Source of the DNA: Paraphaeosphaeria minitans
Lineage: Eukaryota; Ascomycota; Dothideomycetes; Pleosporales; Didymosphaeriaceae
DNA: 64,000 bases
Direction: 5' to 3'
Assembly (NCBI GenBank): GCA_015832175.1
Contig: WJXW01000003.1
Location: forward strand, 1,054,001-1,118,000
Shown here: in pieces, positions 1-10,915 of the stretch
How the letters are laid out: every line of letters begins with the position of its first letter
Numbering within the stretch: the first letter of the stretch is position 1
The notes under the pieces: generated by a model
Told to the model about the DNA's origin: nothing
Seen by the model: only the letters and a program-made list of their open reading frames with translations
The model's database searches: none
Translations under genes and position numbers: made by a program

Positions 1-1055
1 ACGCTAACACCCAAGTGCACTACGCAGTACAATGCCACGGGGTCTGGAGGAAGCATGGAAGCACTTTGCGAAGATAAAGACCCGCACATGGCCTACAAAT
101 TTAGCAACACGAGTGAGCCAGCAAGTGTGAGCTTACCCGACTGGAGAGACGTTGGCACCACTTGGTCGGATTCAATGTCGCTCGGCGCAGGTCTCACGGA
201 TGGTGCAGCAGCAAATGCTCGGTTACTCACACAGTTGATGCTCAAAGAAGACAAGAACGGCAATGTCGATCTCAACCCTTTATTGCCCAGTCCGGCAGAA
301 GCACTCGCCGTAATGGCTGGAGGTACGTACACACCCACTGTGTGACATCGAATAGTTTAACACTACCTCCAGGCACGCTCCTCATGAGCGCAATCGACGC
401 TCCCTACGTAATGTTCTGGAACTACACCACTTCCACGCCCATCCTCCAAGACTACACCCGCCAGTACTTCAACGGGTCCATCAAAGCGCAGCAATACGCA
501 TCCGGCGGCGTCGAAGCCGCCTCGAAAGCCTGGATGCTCATCCTCTTCCTCGTCTTCCTCACGAACATCCTCGTCCTCGCGTACTTTCTCTTTCACAAGG
601 GACTCGTCACCGATTTCTCGGAGCCCCCCAACCTCTTCGCGCTCGCAGTCAACTCGCCACCCTCCCAACTCTTCGCAGGCTCGTGCGGCGGTGGCCCTGG
701 CGGGAAGCAGTACGTCGTGAACTGGTTCGTCAACTCCGAGGGCGACCACCTGTACATGGAGCCCGGGCAGAAGGCGGTGCACGCGAACATGGAGCACGGG
801 CATCCACATTTCCATGCGCCGCCTCCGCCGCCGGACAACATGAATACTAACTCTGCCTTCTTTTCCGGTGCTGTGGCGGGCTTTCGGAAACTGCGGGAGC
901 GGGGCATGGGCTTGGGTAAGACGCAGCGGCCGAATCAAGAGCGGATGCGGCCGGCGAGCGTGGCGCAGACGAATCGAGATGTGGAGCTTGAAGACGCGGC
1001 GACGAAGACGCAGAGAGATTATCACAAGTTGAGTAAGAGGACAAGTGTGCTGTAG
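1..1055 (+). CDS. C-terminal part of a fungal membrane protein (5' end outside window)
   Basis: The frame is open from base 1, so the 5' end lies outside the window. Exons are <1..322 and 373..1055; the 50-nt intron starts GTACGT and ends CCAG, and joining restores one frame to the stop at 1053-1055. The visible 334 residues begin with a stretch carrying several N-x-S/T sites, which suggests an extracellular domain. One strong membrane segment follows (AWMLILFLVFLTNILVLAYF), then a tail of about 170 residues with a Gly-rich turn, a His/Pro-rich run and a basic end. I recall similar tails in large uncharacterised Pezizomycotina membrane proteins, but I cannot assign a function. Topology (outside, one TM, cytosolic tail) is inferred. 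Confidence 0.75.
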
Positions 1056-2412
1056 GGGTGGAAGAAGGGAAGGCTTCCTGTGGGTGACACTTAGTGTCTA
1101 GTGTAGTAATGATAATTACATTTGGCTGATTTTGCGTGCATGATGATTGAGGATGAAGGGATGTGTGCAGATTCGGGGTCTCATGGTCTGGAGAAGTAAG
1201 ATTTGATGAACGTGTAGAGCATGTCCCCGAGCTACAATATTAAGGGAGTGTGGTGCTGAGGTCATTGCCTTGCAAGTGGAAGTGAGTTGGCTCTCCAACA
1301 AGGCTACCAGGCAACATAGGTGACTTCCCAGTCCAACGGAAACGAACTTGAACAACGTATACGTATGTGCTTCAATTGCTCAGACTCTATGATGTCAGTA
1401 GTTGTGATTGCCTAGGAGAATACTACACACCAATGCCCAAGGTTTCTCACGTATCATGAGGATAGATAGTATTCGGGCCCTGAGCTGTCTCCTTGCTGCT
1501 GCCATCTCTCGGCTCTCCTCCATCGAGGACTTTCGGTTTCGACATTGTGCACGTATATCTATGGCAAATTAGCAGCGTGCCTCACTGTGTTTAATTTGAC
1601 CTACATCTGTGCGCGCTTTGCTGTCGAGAAAGAGCAGTATGAGAGTCGGTCTGTGATGAAGGAGGCAAGGCTATTAAACAAGATATGGCGGACTTAAATA
1701 GTCACACGGAAGTACTGCGAGGCTGAGCGCCAAGAAGGTACCTACACTGGACTGCGCCGGGGATTTGACCGGTTCGGTGGAGTGCTCCACCACCTCTCCA
1801 CCTTTTCACATGCACTGTAATTCTTAGCCCGGAAGAGGAGGCCGAGGGGGCACAGGGCGCGCTGTTACTAGGTAGATGGATGAGTGCGCTGGCCTGGGCG
1901 GGTGTTTGACCGGTTGCATTAGGCATTGGTGCCTAGAAAGGTAACAGGGCTCACCGGTTTATTCCCAAGGCCTAGGAGCCAACAACTGGAATCATTAGCC
2001 CCTACGAGAAGGTCGGATGAGCTGGATCCGGAAGCTGCATATACAGGAATGAAGCAAATTTGGTGAGGAGGATAATGAGACTGTGCTCACCGGTTGCCGG
2101 GCAGGAGCTTCAGTGTGTGACCGGGACGAAGATGCGATACACCGCATACTCGAATCGCTTTTCTTACTGTCGAAAGGGCCGAATTACTGTCCGTATGGAG
2201 CTTTGCGTCGACAGATTCAGGTAAGAATGCAAGCTGCATGCGTGTAACGATATTGGAGACTCAATTGCGTACATGCTATCTGTGCTAGACTACAAACCGG
2301 CTTGACGGAGATGATAGGGTATCTTGCGCTAACACCAAACTTCCTCTTTCATAACGTACAAAGATCGTATGCATTACCGTGATTCATGAATTGCAGAGTA
2401 CTACTGCATCGA
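1056..2412. other. Intergenic region with repeated ACCGGTT motif
   Basis: No supported coding sequence. It lies between two convergent genes. The heptamer ACCGGTT occurs four times within about 330 bases (1768, 1909, 1953, 2089). Otherwise I see nothing recognisable. Confidence 0.5.
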
Positions 2413-4480
2413 TCAGACAAGATTCGTCTCGCCTAGATCGCGTGGAGTTTGCTCCTCCGTCTCATACAATTGCTCAGGCTGTACATCCCGCCGGAACACG
2501 AACCTCTTGAAGAAGTACGGTATCTGTCGGAGACCATACGCCGCATGTACGCTCGTCGGCACGCTGAACACCTGATCGAGTTCTTCGAGTGTCTTGCCCT
2601 TGGTTTCCTGAGACACCATTAGCAACACCCTTCGCCAACATGCAGACTACGAAGCAACCTACAGGCATGAACAGTAGTACAAGCACCCACCCAATGATAT
2701 TCCACGCAGCGTACCAGCCAAACGCTCCCTGTGGTTTGAACGCCCGCTGCAAACTCGGCCACGTGATACTTAGCAGCGCATTGAAAAACCACGTCGTCGC
2801 GGTGGCGAGACTCATTCCGAGCGTCCGCATATACAGCGGATATGCCTCGGCGGAGTATGTGAACGGCACGGGTCCTTCTCCAGGACTGTAGACAACACCA
2901 AATAGGTAGATGCCCAGCGCGATACACGCTACACGCGCATTTGCCGATGGCACCCAGAACGAGAAGCCTGTGAAAAGCAGGAAGAGCGCCATGAGTGGGA
3001 AGGTGCTAAGAAGGAGGTTGCGCCGGCCAAATGTGTCGATGGTGTACATGGCGGGGATGGCGAAGAGGAAGTTTATGACGCCGAAGCCAAGAGAGGCGGC
3101 GAGCGCGGACTGGTCTGAGAAGCCCGAGCTGGAGAATATGCTGCTCGAGTAGTAGGCGATCACGTTTACTCCGCAAAACTGGGGTCACGTGAGGCTTTGG
3201 TGTTGATAGAAGGGGGAGTGCGCGTACCTGTTGCATGAACATTACGATCTCACTCGCAAGCATAGCTCTTCTGTTCCTGGGGACAGTCCAGATCTCTCTG
3301 ATCTTACTCTGGCCGATCTTCATGTTCTCTTCTGCTCGCAGGAGCTCAGCCATGTAGAATATGTCTCTTGCGGCTTGGATCTTATTGAAGCGTAGCTTGC
3401 AGATGGCCTGATAAGCTTCGGCATGCCGACCTTTTGACATGAACCAGCGAGGTGATTCAGGGCAGAGAAACACGAAGCAGCAGACAATCATCGCCGGCAA
3501 CATTGCGGATCCCATCATCAAACGCCAGTTGAGCCCGGTGATGTGTGGTTTGTTGGGCACACCGTAGAACGCGAGGTCGGACGCGTAGCCTAGCATAATC
3601 CCAAAAGCCGTCCACATCTGCCACTGCATAATGAGAGCGCCACGGATAGCAGGTGGAGCACATTCGGCTGCGTAGATGGGGACCGTTGCACTCTTTGGAC
3701 CGATTCCAAGACCTAGCATAAAGCGAGCGATGAACATATGCCACCACGTCTGGTTCTCGTCAGTCAGTACCATATGTGCAACACAGAGACGAGGACACTT
3801 GCATCTACGAATCCCTGCCAAAAGCATGTCAGCGCGCTGATGAAGCAAGTGACGAAGATAGTTCCTCTTCGACCGAACCAGTTGTTGAACGGTGTTGTTA
3901 GCCAACAACTAACGAACGCGCAGCAAACGTATGGCGCGGAGTTTACGAGGCCGACCAGCCAAGTCGATCTGTAGTCATTGCCTCCGATGCCAAACTGACT
4001 GGCGTAGAAAAGCTGTGCTCCATTGACGACGGTTTCATCCATGCCCTGCACCGCAGCGCATGTGGAACACAGAGCAACAACGAGGTACAAAAGCCGAGGC
4101 TGTGCCCATCGATGCGACAACTCATGCTCGAGCACAGCCAATTCTTCGTCTGTGACACCAAGTCTTGTCGCGTGCCTCAAATATGTTGGTTCGCGCGCAA
4201 GACACGCTCCTATCTCAAAGGCCCTCACATCTTCTGTTTCGTTGAGCGCAACGCCGTGCGCGTATGCGCGGCCCATCTTCTGCAGCTCATTGTATGTATA
4301 TCCCTGGAGAGGATTTGCAAGGCGCGCATTGAGATGGCGACGTGCTCTTTCTGCGGCAGACACAGCGATCGAGGCGCGGTGGGCTGGTGGGCTCTCGTTC
4401 CGCGATTCGGACGCATCTTCAATGTGCGAGTCTTGGGATGATTCTGGCTTCTCGCCGGGCACCTCTAGATGTTTGCCCAT
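2413..4480 (-). CDS. MFS sugar transporter, myo-inositol/hexose permease type
   Basis: Proton-coupled sugar permease of the plasma membrane (Sugar_tr family), 636 residues. Exons on the minus strand: 4480..3803, 3749..3228, 3178..2663, 2607..2413; every exon is a whole number of codons. The N-terminal cytosolic part of about 140 residues is followed by typical family blocks: GMDETVVNGA, FARF-like IARFMLGLGIGPKSATVP, PESPRWF, QQFCGVNVIAYYSS across intron 2, and MPETKGKTLEELDQVF across intron 3. The long N-terminus and the KGKTLEELDQVFSVPT end resemble fungal inositol-transporter relatives, so the substrate may be inositol or a hexose. Intron 1 (3750..3802) fits only with a GC donor (GCAAGT). 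The start is an ATG preceding the hydrophilic N-terminus. It diverges from PUS4 over a shared 985-base spacer. Confidence 0.88.
3750..3802 (-). other. GC-AG intron in the sugar transporter
   Basis: The donor reads GAT|GCAAGTGT and the acceptor GAACCAG. Using the GC donor gives FWQGFVD-TWWHMFIARF, which has the spacing normal for the family; the nearby GT choices shift the frame or change the spacing. GCAAGT is the usual consensus for GC-AG introns. Confidence 0.75.
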
Positions 4481-5465
4481 TGTGACTACCAACACTCCAG
4501 TCAGACCATGACAAAGCGTTTTGAAATGATATGCATACCTATAGACCATGCTTCCGCTGCCAGATGCAAACAACGACCCACAACAACAAAGTGTAGATCA
4601 TGGAAAACAACGGCACGCGGGGTGTGGGGAGCTAATAAAGTATCGCGTGGTCGCTGATGGAATCATCCTCGGCCATGCGACAAGGCTGGCCACACTCTGC
4701 TGAGCGTACAATACCTAGAGGATTTGCGCCTCCGGACCTACGTGCCGGATGTGCGGAGCGAACCGATGAGGGCTTTTTTGGCTAAGCATTGCTCATGCAG
4801 CTTATTGGGTTGTTATTTGCGCTGCTGTCGCTGTAGTACGGCCTTATCTGTATCCGATCCGACCTAAGTATTTAAGGGCGTTCCTGATCCAGTCATCTGC
4901 TCAAAAGGCATTCTTGAAAGCGATGAAGGATGGTCCTGATCCTTCAAGATGGCTCATTAACAGCAACGGACTAGGATGATGTCACCGGCAGATCGCATCC
5001 CTTGTTAACGCGAGACATGCGGGCTGACAGCGGGGAAGCTGAGTGGAAGGGCCAAGTTTCGCTGGACTCGAAATAAGGCTGGACACCAAGACCAAGACTG
5101 CCTTGCTGCTGATTTGTGCTCTATACGTTGCGGTGTAGCCTTGTGGGCGGATCCAGCTGAAGGAGTGCTTGGTAGAATATCTAGCGGTCTGGTAGATGAC
5201 ACGATCAACTTGGCGGAGAAATCCCGGTTGTAGATGTCGGTCTCTCGTGTTGTGGATATGGATGTTGGCAGTCGGGTGCAACGGCCACTCTTTTGCGTCC
5301 GATGTGTTGGCAGCAAGCGTGATGATCCCAACCTCCGCGCGTAGGAAGACCCAACTACCTACACCCGGCGCTACGGGCCCACTGTCCGCAGCCCAATTTT
5401 TCACCACCAGTTCGCCTAGCTCGGGGGAGCAAAGACACCGCATTGAGATATTAGTCCTCGTCGCG
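4481..5465. promoter_or_regulatory. Divergent promoter region, sugar transporter / PUS4
   Basis: Intergenic DNA between two divergently read start codons. No coding exon is supported. I saw no clear TATA box close to either start. Confidence 0.5.
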
Positions 5466-6692
5466 ATGACCGACGGGAAGGATGAAGTCTTGGAGGGTGT
5501 TTTCGGTAAGCGCACATTCGCATTTCCGGCTCAAGATCACGTGCTCAACCATCAACCTTGGAATTCCACAACTGCATCACTAACAATCCCAGCCACATCC
5601 AAAGCATCCGGCATCACCTCCGGCGAAGCTCTCTTACACCTCCAATCCATATTCTCAACATCCACCCTCTTCGCCCCCCTCCTTGCCTCAACCCGCCAAA
5701 AACGAGCGCAACAAGCCTCCCTCCTCCCTCCTGGCCAAAAAAACAAAGCCGAAGATGAGGAGGCCAACGGCCGCTTCTTCCGCATGGGCCACGGCGGCAC
5801 ACTCGACCCGCTCGCCTCTGGAATCCTGATTGTGGGCCTCGGCCGCGGGACGAAGGCGCTTCAGAACTTCCTTGGCTGCACGAAGATGTATGAGACTGTT
5901 GTGTTGTTTGGGAAGAGCACGGATACGTATGACATTGATGGGGCAGTTGTTGCGGAGAAAGATTGGGCGCATGTGAGCGAGGCGCTGGTGCGGGAGAAGT
6001 TGGCCGGGTTCAGGGGCACGTTTCGGCAGATGCCGCCGGTGTACTCAGCGCTTAAGGTTAATGGGGTGAAGGCTTGCGAGTATGTGAGATCGGGGAAGGA
6101 GTTGCCGAGGGAACTGGAGATCAGGGAGGTTTGTGTGGATGAGTGTGAGATGATTGAGTGGTGGGATGGGGGAAAGCATAATTTCAGATGGATGGGTGAT
6201 GACGTTGCGGCCACCGTACCTGCTGCTAGGATTCGTCTCACCGTGAGCTCAGGTTTCTACGTCAGAAGCTTTGCATACGACCTGGGGACCGCATGTGGGA
6301 GTCTGGCGACGATGGCGGAGCTGGTGAGGACCAGGCAGGCAGATTTCACACTAGGTGAGCGGGTGGATGGGCAGGCATTGGAGGTTGTCACGTATGCAGA
6401 CCTCGATGCAGGAGAAAGCATTTGGGGACCAAAGATCGAACGACAGCTCCGGACGTGGATGCAGCAGAATCCGCCGCCCGCAGAGTACACACACGTTGAC
6501 GGGCGAGACCCAGACACAAAGAAACGCTTGAGTGAAGAAGAGAAGGCCAAGGTGCGGCAGAGATTTCGGGGCGACTGGGCCGGCGTCTCAAGGAAAGAGC
6601 GCAGAAGACAGCAAAAGGCGGCAAAGGAGAGCCTGGATGAGCAAAAGGCGCCAAGCGAGAGCATCAACGGACACATGGATGCTACGTCGTGA
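5466..6692 (+). CDS. PUS4: tRNA pseudouridine-55 synthase, TruB family (Pus4-like)
   Basis: Converts U55 of tRNA to pseudouridine; yeast Pus4 acts on nuclear- and mitochondrial-encoded tRNA. Exons 5466..5505 and 5593..6692 give 379 residues. The 87-nt intron (GTAAGC...CTAAC...CCCAG) is a multiple of three without a stop, so the unspliced frame also reads through, but only splicing gives the expected EGVFATSKASGITS start. Motifs: MGHGGTLDPLASG with catalytic Asp about residue 85, PPVYSALKVNGVKACEYVR, and SGFYVRSFAYDLG. The C-terminus is a basic, charged tail of about 80 residues. An in-frame upstream ATG at 5196 exists but its sequence does not look like a targeting peptide I trust. Confidence 0.9.
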   Translation: MTDGKDEVLEGVFGKRTFAFPAQDHVLNHQPWNSTTASLTIPATSKASGITSGEALLHLQSIFSTSTLFAPLLASTRQKRAQQASLLPPGQKNKAEDEEANGRFFRMGHGGTLDPLASGILIVGLGRGTKALQNFLGCTKMYETVVLFGKSTDTYDIDGAVVAEKDWAHVSEALVREKLAGFRGTFRQMPPVYSALKVNGVKACEYVRSGKELPRELEIREVCVDECEMIEWWDGGKHNFRWMGDDVAATVPAARIRLTVSSGFYVRSFAYDLGTACGSLATMAELVRTRQADFTLGERVDGQALEVVTYADLDAGESIWGPKIERQLRTWMQQNPPPAEYTHVDGRDPDTKKRLSEEEKAKVRQRFRGDWAGVSRKERRRQQKAAKESLDEQKAPSESINGHMDATS

Positions 6693-6835
6693 TCATCACC
6701 CTACTTCGAAGCCTTCCTTAGCTAAACCTGGTCTGCCTTGTTTGCCTTCAGCTCAGCATGGGATTCCCAGGTAACTGCATCAGCCCTTCGGAACAGTTAG
6801 CAAGGACTAAACATAAAGGTGACACATCAGAAAGA

Positions 6836-8070
6836 TCACTTATAGCCATCGATGCCTTCCTTCGCAGTCTTGGGGATCTTGCATTGCTTCGCCAGCGAGT
6901 TATCTTGGCTAGCCTGCTTCCCGCAGGTGGCGCTGAAGCAGCTATTATCATCCATAGCCCGCTGGAGCGCGCCGCCCTTCCAACTGAAGACGTCTATCAT
7001 TTATCAGCACGGAGTTACTAAAACGAATATAGGACATCCAACGTACAGTAGCCTTATTGGCCACACCCAGTATCGTCACCGGTGGAGAGATAGAAAGGCT
7101 GCGATCTATCCGCTGGCCAGTCCGCTTCGTTATTGAACACCGTCGTATCCCAGACAATCTACCACACCATCAGCACAATCCATGCCACCAATCGCGCCGA
7201 ACTACCTCCAGCATAAGTTGCGGAATCTTAATCGGATGGTTCACCGGATAATCTCACGTGGACCAAAGCTTCACCGGCCCCTTCGTCGGATACGTCACAT
7301 GATTATATATTCGGACTATCAAAGATTTTTACCATTCTAGCACATAGGATACACAACATCCAAGCAAATGCCACCGGGGAACGACTACTTCGGGAACCCC
7401 TCGAAGTGGAGCTCAACATCCGAGCGGGGTGCGGCGTTGTCGCCGCCGAAATTGGGGTCCGGAAGCAGAACTGCATCCTGCACTTCTTGGTGCGCCGCAT
7501 GGGATCACCTACGAGCACTGCAAAAAAGCCCGGTCAGCGTCTAGAAGTCGGGTAATAGCATTAAAGAAGTTCCTCAGCAGACTAGCATCACTTGCTGCGG
7601 AAGCCGGGCTTGAGGGCGGTGACGACTTTTTCTTTCGGCGCCACGTAGTACAGTGTGACGCTGCCGTCTGTCTGCGTGGTGAGCTTTTCGATGAAGACGA
7701 AGCGGTTTGGAATATGGGAGACGCGCTCGAAGGTACCGTTCGCGGTCCAGCCATTTTCTCGCTGGCTATCGATCTTCTCTTGACATCTGAAAACGAAGCA
7801 AGCAAAAAGACATACCTACTATTCACCACGATCGTGCGCAGGCCCACACGTCGTGCACGTCGCCAGACTAATCGCATCCGTACTCGCGATCGTGGCGTTG
7901 GAAGCGTTTCCGCCAATGATCTGGTGCGTGTGCGGCGTCCCAATCATCCCCGGGATTTGCCAACGGGTCAAGACGCTCAATCGTCAGATACGAGCAGCTC
8001 AAGTGATTCGGTCCCTGGCTGAATTGGGCGTACACAAACGAACACGCGCGACAACGTGTGTATTCAGAAT
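6836..8070 (-). pseudogene. Degenerate DUF1996 secreted-protein gene
   Basis: Reading the minus strand in changing frames recovers most of a DUF1996 (PF09362) protein. In order: ERLDPLANPG, then one extra G (7948-7951) shifts to GTPHTHQIIGGNAS and CTTC; TAG at 7819-7821; then NGTFERVSHIPNRF and ALKPGFR; a GC-AG intron (7518..7595) joining GFR to MLVGDP; a frameshift, then NFGGDNAAP; TAG at 7385-7387; FPGGI; TAG at 7337-7339 where the family has Trp; TGA at 7319-7321 and a shift; HVTYPTKGPV; TGA at 7254-7256; PQLMLEVV; shift; VWDTTVFNNEADWPADRSQP; TAA at 7054-7056; an intron (6994..7046); VFSWKGGALQRAMDDNSC to the stop at 6836. The 5' end is uncertain. Sequencing errors could explain single lesions but hardly all. 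Confidence 0.82.
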
Positions 8071-8128
8071 TCGCACGGACAGCAATAAGTTATCGGACAA
8101 GTTGGGAAACTTTACTCAGAGAACGAAG

Positions 8129-8205
8129 AGGATGATGATGATGTTGATGATGATGATGTTGATGATGATGATGATGATGTTGATGATGATGATGTTATGT
8201 TGGGC
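8129..8205. repeat. (GAT/GTT)n trinucleotide microsatellite
   Basis: A run of GAT triplets interrupted by GTT about every four to six units. It lies just upstream of the readable 5' end of the DUF1996 pseudogene. On the minus strand it reads as a serine/threonine run, but no supported gene uses it. Confidence 0.9.
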
Positions 8206-8664
8206 AGAGATGTTGTAGTGGCAGGTGCGGTTTTGGTAGTGTCCGAGATCGTATGCAATATACATAGATTGATTGGCCAGCCGCGTGCACCCGTCGAGGG
8301 CTCTATGGGGTCGAGCACATGGTAGAGTCTATGGCTTCGGTGAGACAGTACCGGTGGAGATATTGTGTCGGGCACAGGGAGTCAACCTCGCGGCAACGAT
8401 GCATGCCTAGTAGGTAGCGCCGTGGGAGACCTGGCGAATATGAGGAAAAATCTTGGTATTGGACACGATGCTAGACCGCTTGTTGCTCGCGTGAAAGGAA
8501 ACATATTTTATGGAGTCTTTCGGCAGGTGCATTACAATGCTTTGGTCTGACGCCACGACTAGAAGTCCCAAAATATCATTCACGATGCAGGCTTTGTCCC
8601 CATCTGCCGCAGCGACAGACCTCCAACGCTATTCATGTCGCTACCGCCATCCCCGGTCAAGCAC
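8206..8664. other. Intergenic region
   Basis: No supported gene or recognisable element; short ORFs here have no family features. Confidence 0.4.
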
Positions 8665-9795
8665 CTACGGACCCCGTTCCAAGCCCTCAATATCAGCGGC
8701 CACCCTTTTGATCTCTCCCAAAAGCACGCCTTTCCTCCCCGCCAGATCCCTCATCCCCTTCTCCCCAGCTCTACTGTACAAATCCAAAATCCTCCTCGCA
8801 AGACCCTCCCTATCTTTCAGCTTTGCCTCACTGCTCCCCTGCTGCGCCCTGAAATTCTTCAGCGCGCGGACAAGCTCCGCCGGTGGTGGGCGAGTGTGCG
8901 TATGGATTTTCGCGTGGAGGCCTAAGAGGGCAGCACGCGCGGCAATATGGTCTGCGCGCGTGGAGGTGGCACGGGCGAGAGCTCCGTGCTGTGTGCGCTC
9001 GAGAATGAGGATGCTGGTTTGGAGTAGGGAGAGATGGAGTGTTAGAAGGGTGTGGGCGATGTTAGCGAGGTGGACCTTTTCGTCAGCTAACTCCTTGGGT
9101 AGGCCGAGAGTCGCCAACGATCGAATTTGTTCTGCTTTCAAGCGCAGCTCATCGATTGCAGGGGTTTGCTTTGAGTCTGCGATCTTGCAGAGAAGGGTGG
9201 TGGTGGTGCTGAGCTGGTCTGATAGGGCGGATGAGATGATGTCGATGTTTGAGAGGAAGAACTGCGTATCAGCGGCTAGGATATCCCGATCCGTGGGTGG
9301 AATTTTGCCGGTAAGTTGGGCTGTGACAAGGTCGATCGGGGAGTGTAAATCCTGCGGAAGCGTAGGTGATCGGGAGGGAAGAGTGGATAGTGTTCGAGTG
9401 AGGATCTGGGAGGTGTGGAGGTTTGTGCGGTATGTCGTAAGGCTCTACGATCGAATCAGCACTTGAATCTGTATCATGCTATCCCATAGGGCTGTTCATG
9501 TTGCAGCAACTCCTGACACTAGAATATGACAGGGGAAAAGTGTCGGTTGTTCGGCGACGTGGAAAATGAAATCAGCACATGCGGAGATCCGCACGCATTA
9601 CGATTACTGCGCAAGTAGAAATTTTCGGGAATGTCATGTCCTCTAGCTCACCTGCCTTATCTCCCATTGTATCTTCTGCTTCTTCGTATCCCGTGTCGAG
9701 CCATCCGGGTTCAACTTTCTCGCACACAGATCCTTATACAGCACATCGAAGTTTGAGTTCCGCTCAAGAATAGTGCTATCGACTGGCGGCAACAT
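8665..9795 (-). CDS. Conserved fungal alpha-helical protein of unknown function
   Basis: Exons on the minus strand: 9795..9652 and 9444..8665, giving 307 residues. The 207-nt intron starts GTGAGC and ends CGTAG. The N-terminus (MLPPVDSTILERNSNFDVLY, then KDLCARKLNPDGSTR) follows a pattern I associate with uncharacterised filamentous-fungal proteins. The rest is rich in Leu, Ala and charged residues with long predicted helices and no signal peptide, membrane segment or catalytic motif. A structural or complex-scaffold role would fit, but this is inference. The intron is long compared with its neighbours. Confidence 0.72.
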
Positions 9796-10154
9796 TTTTA
9801 TTGACAACGCTCCCTGGTTGACCTTGATGTGTACTATCTGTGAAGTACAACACGGCGGATGTTTTGTTGTTTCGCCTGACTATACCACATCTGGTGACGC
9901 TAGTCTAGTGCCTTGGCGCCCCTAACTACGATGTGTGTTGGGCAGCTTACGATAATGGAGTCTCTCCTTCACACTTCTTTGCATTTGGGATGTTGTTGCC
10001 ACCCTCCGGTATGTTGCATTGGGGGCTATATAAATAGTTATAACGGTAAGGAATGCGATACTCAACAGCCTCTAGTCGCTCCCAGCCGATTTTTGCAAGG
10101 TTTCCACACGCTCTTGCACTCTGGTACGGTACCTCTACCTAGGTATACCTACGA
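9796..10154. other. Intergenic region
   Basis: Spacer between two minus-strand genes: promoter of the coiled-coil protein and 3' flank of the LysM gene. Nothing recognisable. Confidence 0.4.
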
Positions 10155-10786
10155 CTATGCCTCGACACAAGAAAAGTACTGCGCCCAAACCGCCCAATCC
10201 TGCTCGGGATCCTGCGTCGGGAAATTCCAGCCATTCCACTGCTGCTTGTTGATCTCGTTGTCCTCCAAAATGTTCGCAAGCGTCGGCACGCCCGTCTTAT
10301 CCGTGTACTCGAACTTCGAGCAATTGGCCACAATCCCCGGCATCACCGGCACAGGGGTCTCCTCGGGCGTCCAGATGTCGCCGCCCTTGACGGCGCCCGG
10401 GTACGCGTAACCCGGCACACCGATGCACACGGGGACGAAGGCTTGCAGGCCGAAGCACTCTTTGCCGATCTCGGGGTTCCAGGCGAGCAGGTCGTGGGCG
10501 GTGAAGTTGTTGTATTGGGTGACGATGGTGCCGCAGTTGTCGCCGGATTGGACGAGGTAGGTTGCGATGCCTGAAGTGGTTATTAGTGAATTGTCTGATG
10601 GAAACGGGAGTAGAGAGAGGTACAATTGGTAGGACGGCGGATGCAAGTGCAGCCTGCAGCGACGCTGCAGTAGTCTGAGCACTCATTTGGTAAAGTTGCC
10701 TGTCTTGCGACCAGGCTTTGCGTAGGGATAGCGGCGGCGGCGGAAACGAGCAGGGCAACACCCGCAGTGAGTGTAAAAGAGACCAT
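10155..10786 (-). CDS. Secreted LysM-domain protein
   Basis: Likely extracellular chitin/peptidoglycan-binding protein, 192 residues. Exons: 10786..10624 and 10570..10155; the 53-nt intron (GTACCT...CTAAT...TTCAG) completes a Cys codon. A signal peptide (MVSFTLTAGVALLVSAAAA) precedes a possible processing site (VARQ). A Cys-rich segment (CSDYCSVAAGCTC) leads to one clear LysM: YLVQSGDNCGTIV, then LLAWNPEIGKEC, then VCIGVPG. The C-terminal 70 residues (GIVANCSKF... WNGWNF... YFSCVEA) look like a diverged second LysM. Known fungal LysM effectors hide chitin from host immunity or protect hyphae; which applies here cannot be read from sequence. Confidence 0.87.
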
Positions 10787-10909
10787 GATTACGGAATTAC
10801 GTTTCGATGTAGGTTTGGTATGCAAACGAATGAACGATCGACTCGATGTGTAGTGATTGGAACGAGCGATGGTCGATGCCTCATCCACATTGCTCCATTA
10901 GACCTTGCC

Positions 10910-10915
10910 TTTATA
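10910..10915 (-). promoter_or_regulatory. Possible TATA box of the LysM gene
   Basis: TATAAA on the minus strand (context GGTATAAAGGC), about 125 bases upstream of the LysM start codon. Confidence 0.4.

Noticed and set aside
4982..5515. 177-codon minus-strand ORF opposite the PUS4 start
   Set aside because: Overlaps PUS4 exon 1 and its promoter; no family features.
6836..8070. Intact DUF1996 gene with many introns
   Set aside because: Several stops fall inside family-conserved blocks where no GT/AG pair can remove them.
6836..8070. RIP as the cause of decay
   Set aside because: Only one stop clearly fits CpA to TpA; several lesions are indels and the stretch is not strikingly AT-rich by eye.
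8510..9466. 318-codon plus-strand ORF
   Set aside because: Antisense to the two-exon helical protein, which has clear splice sites and a better composition.
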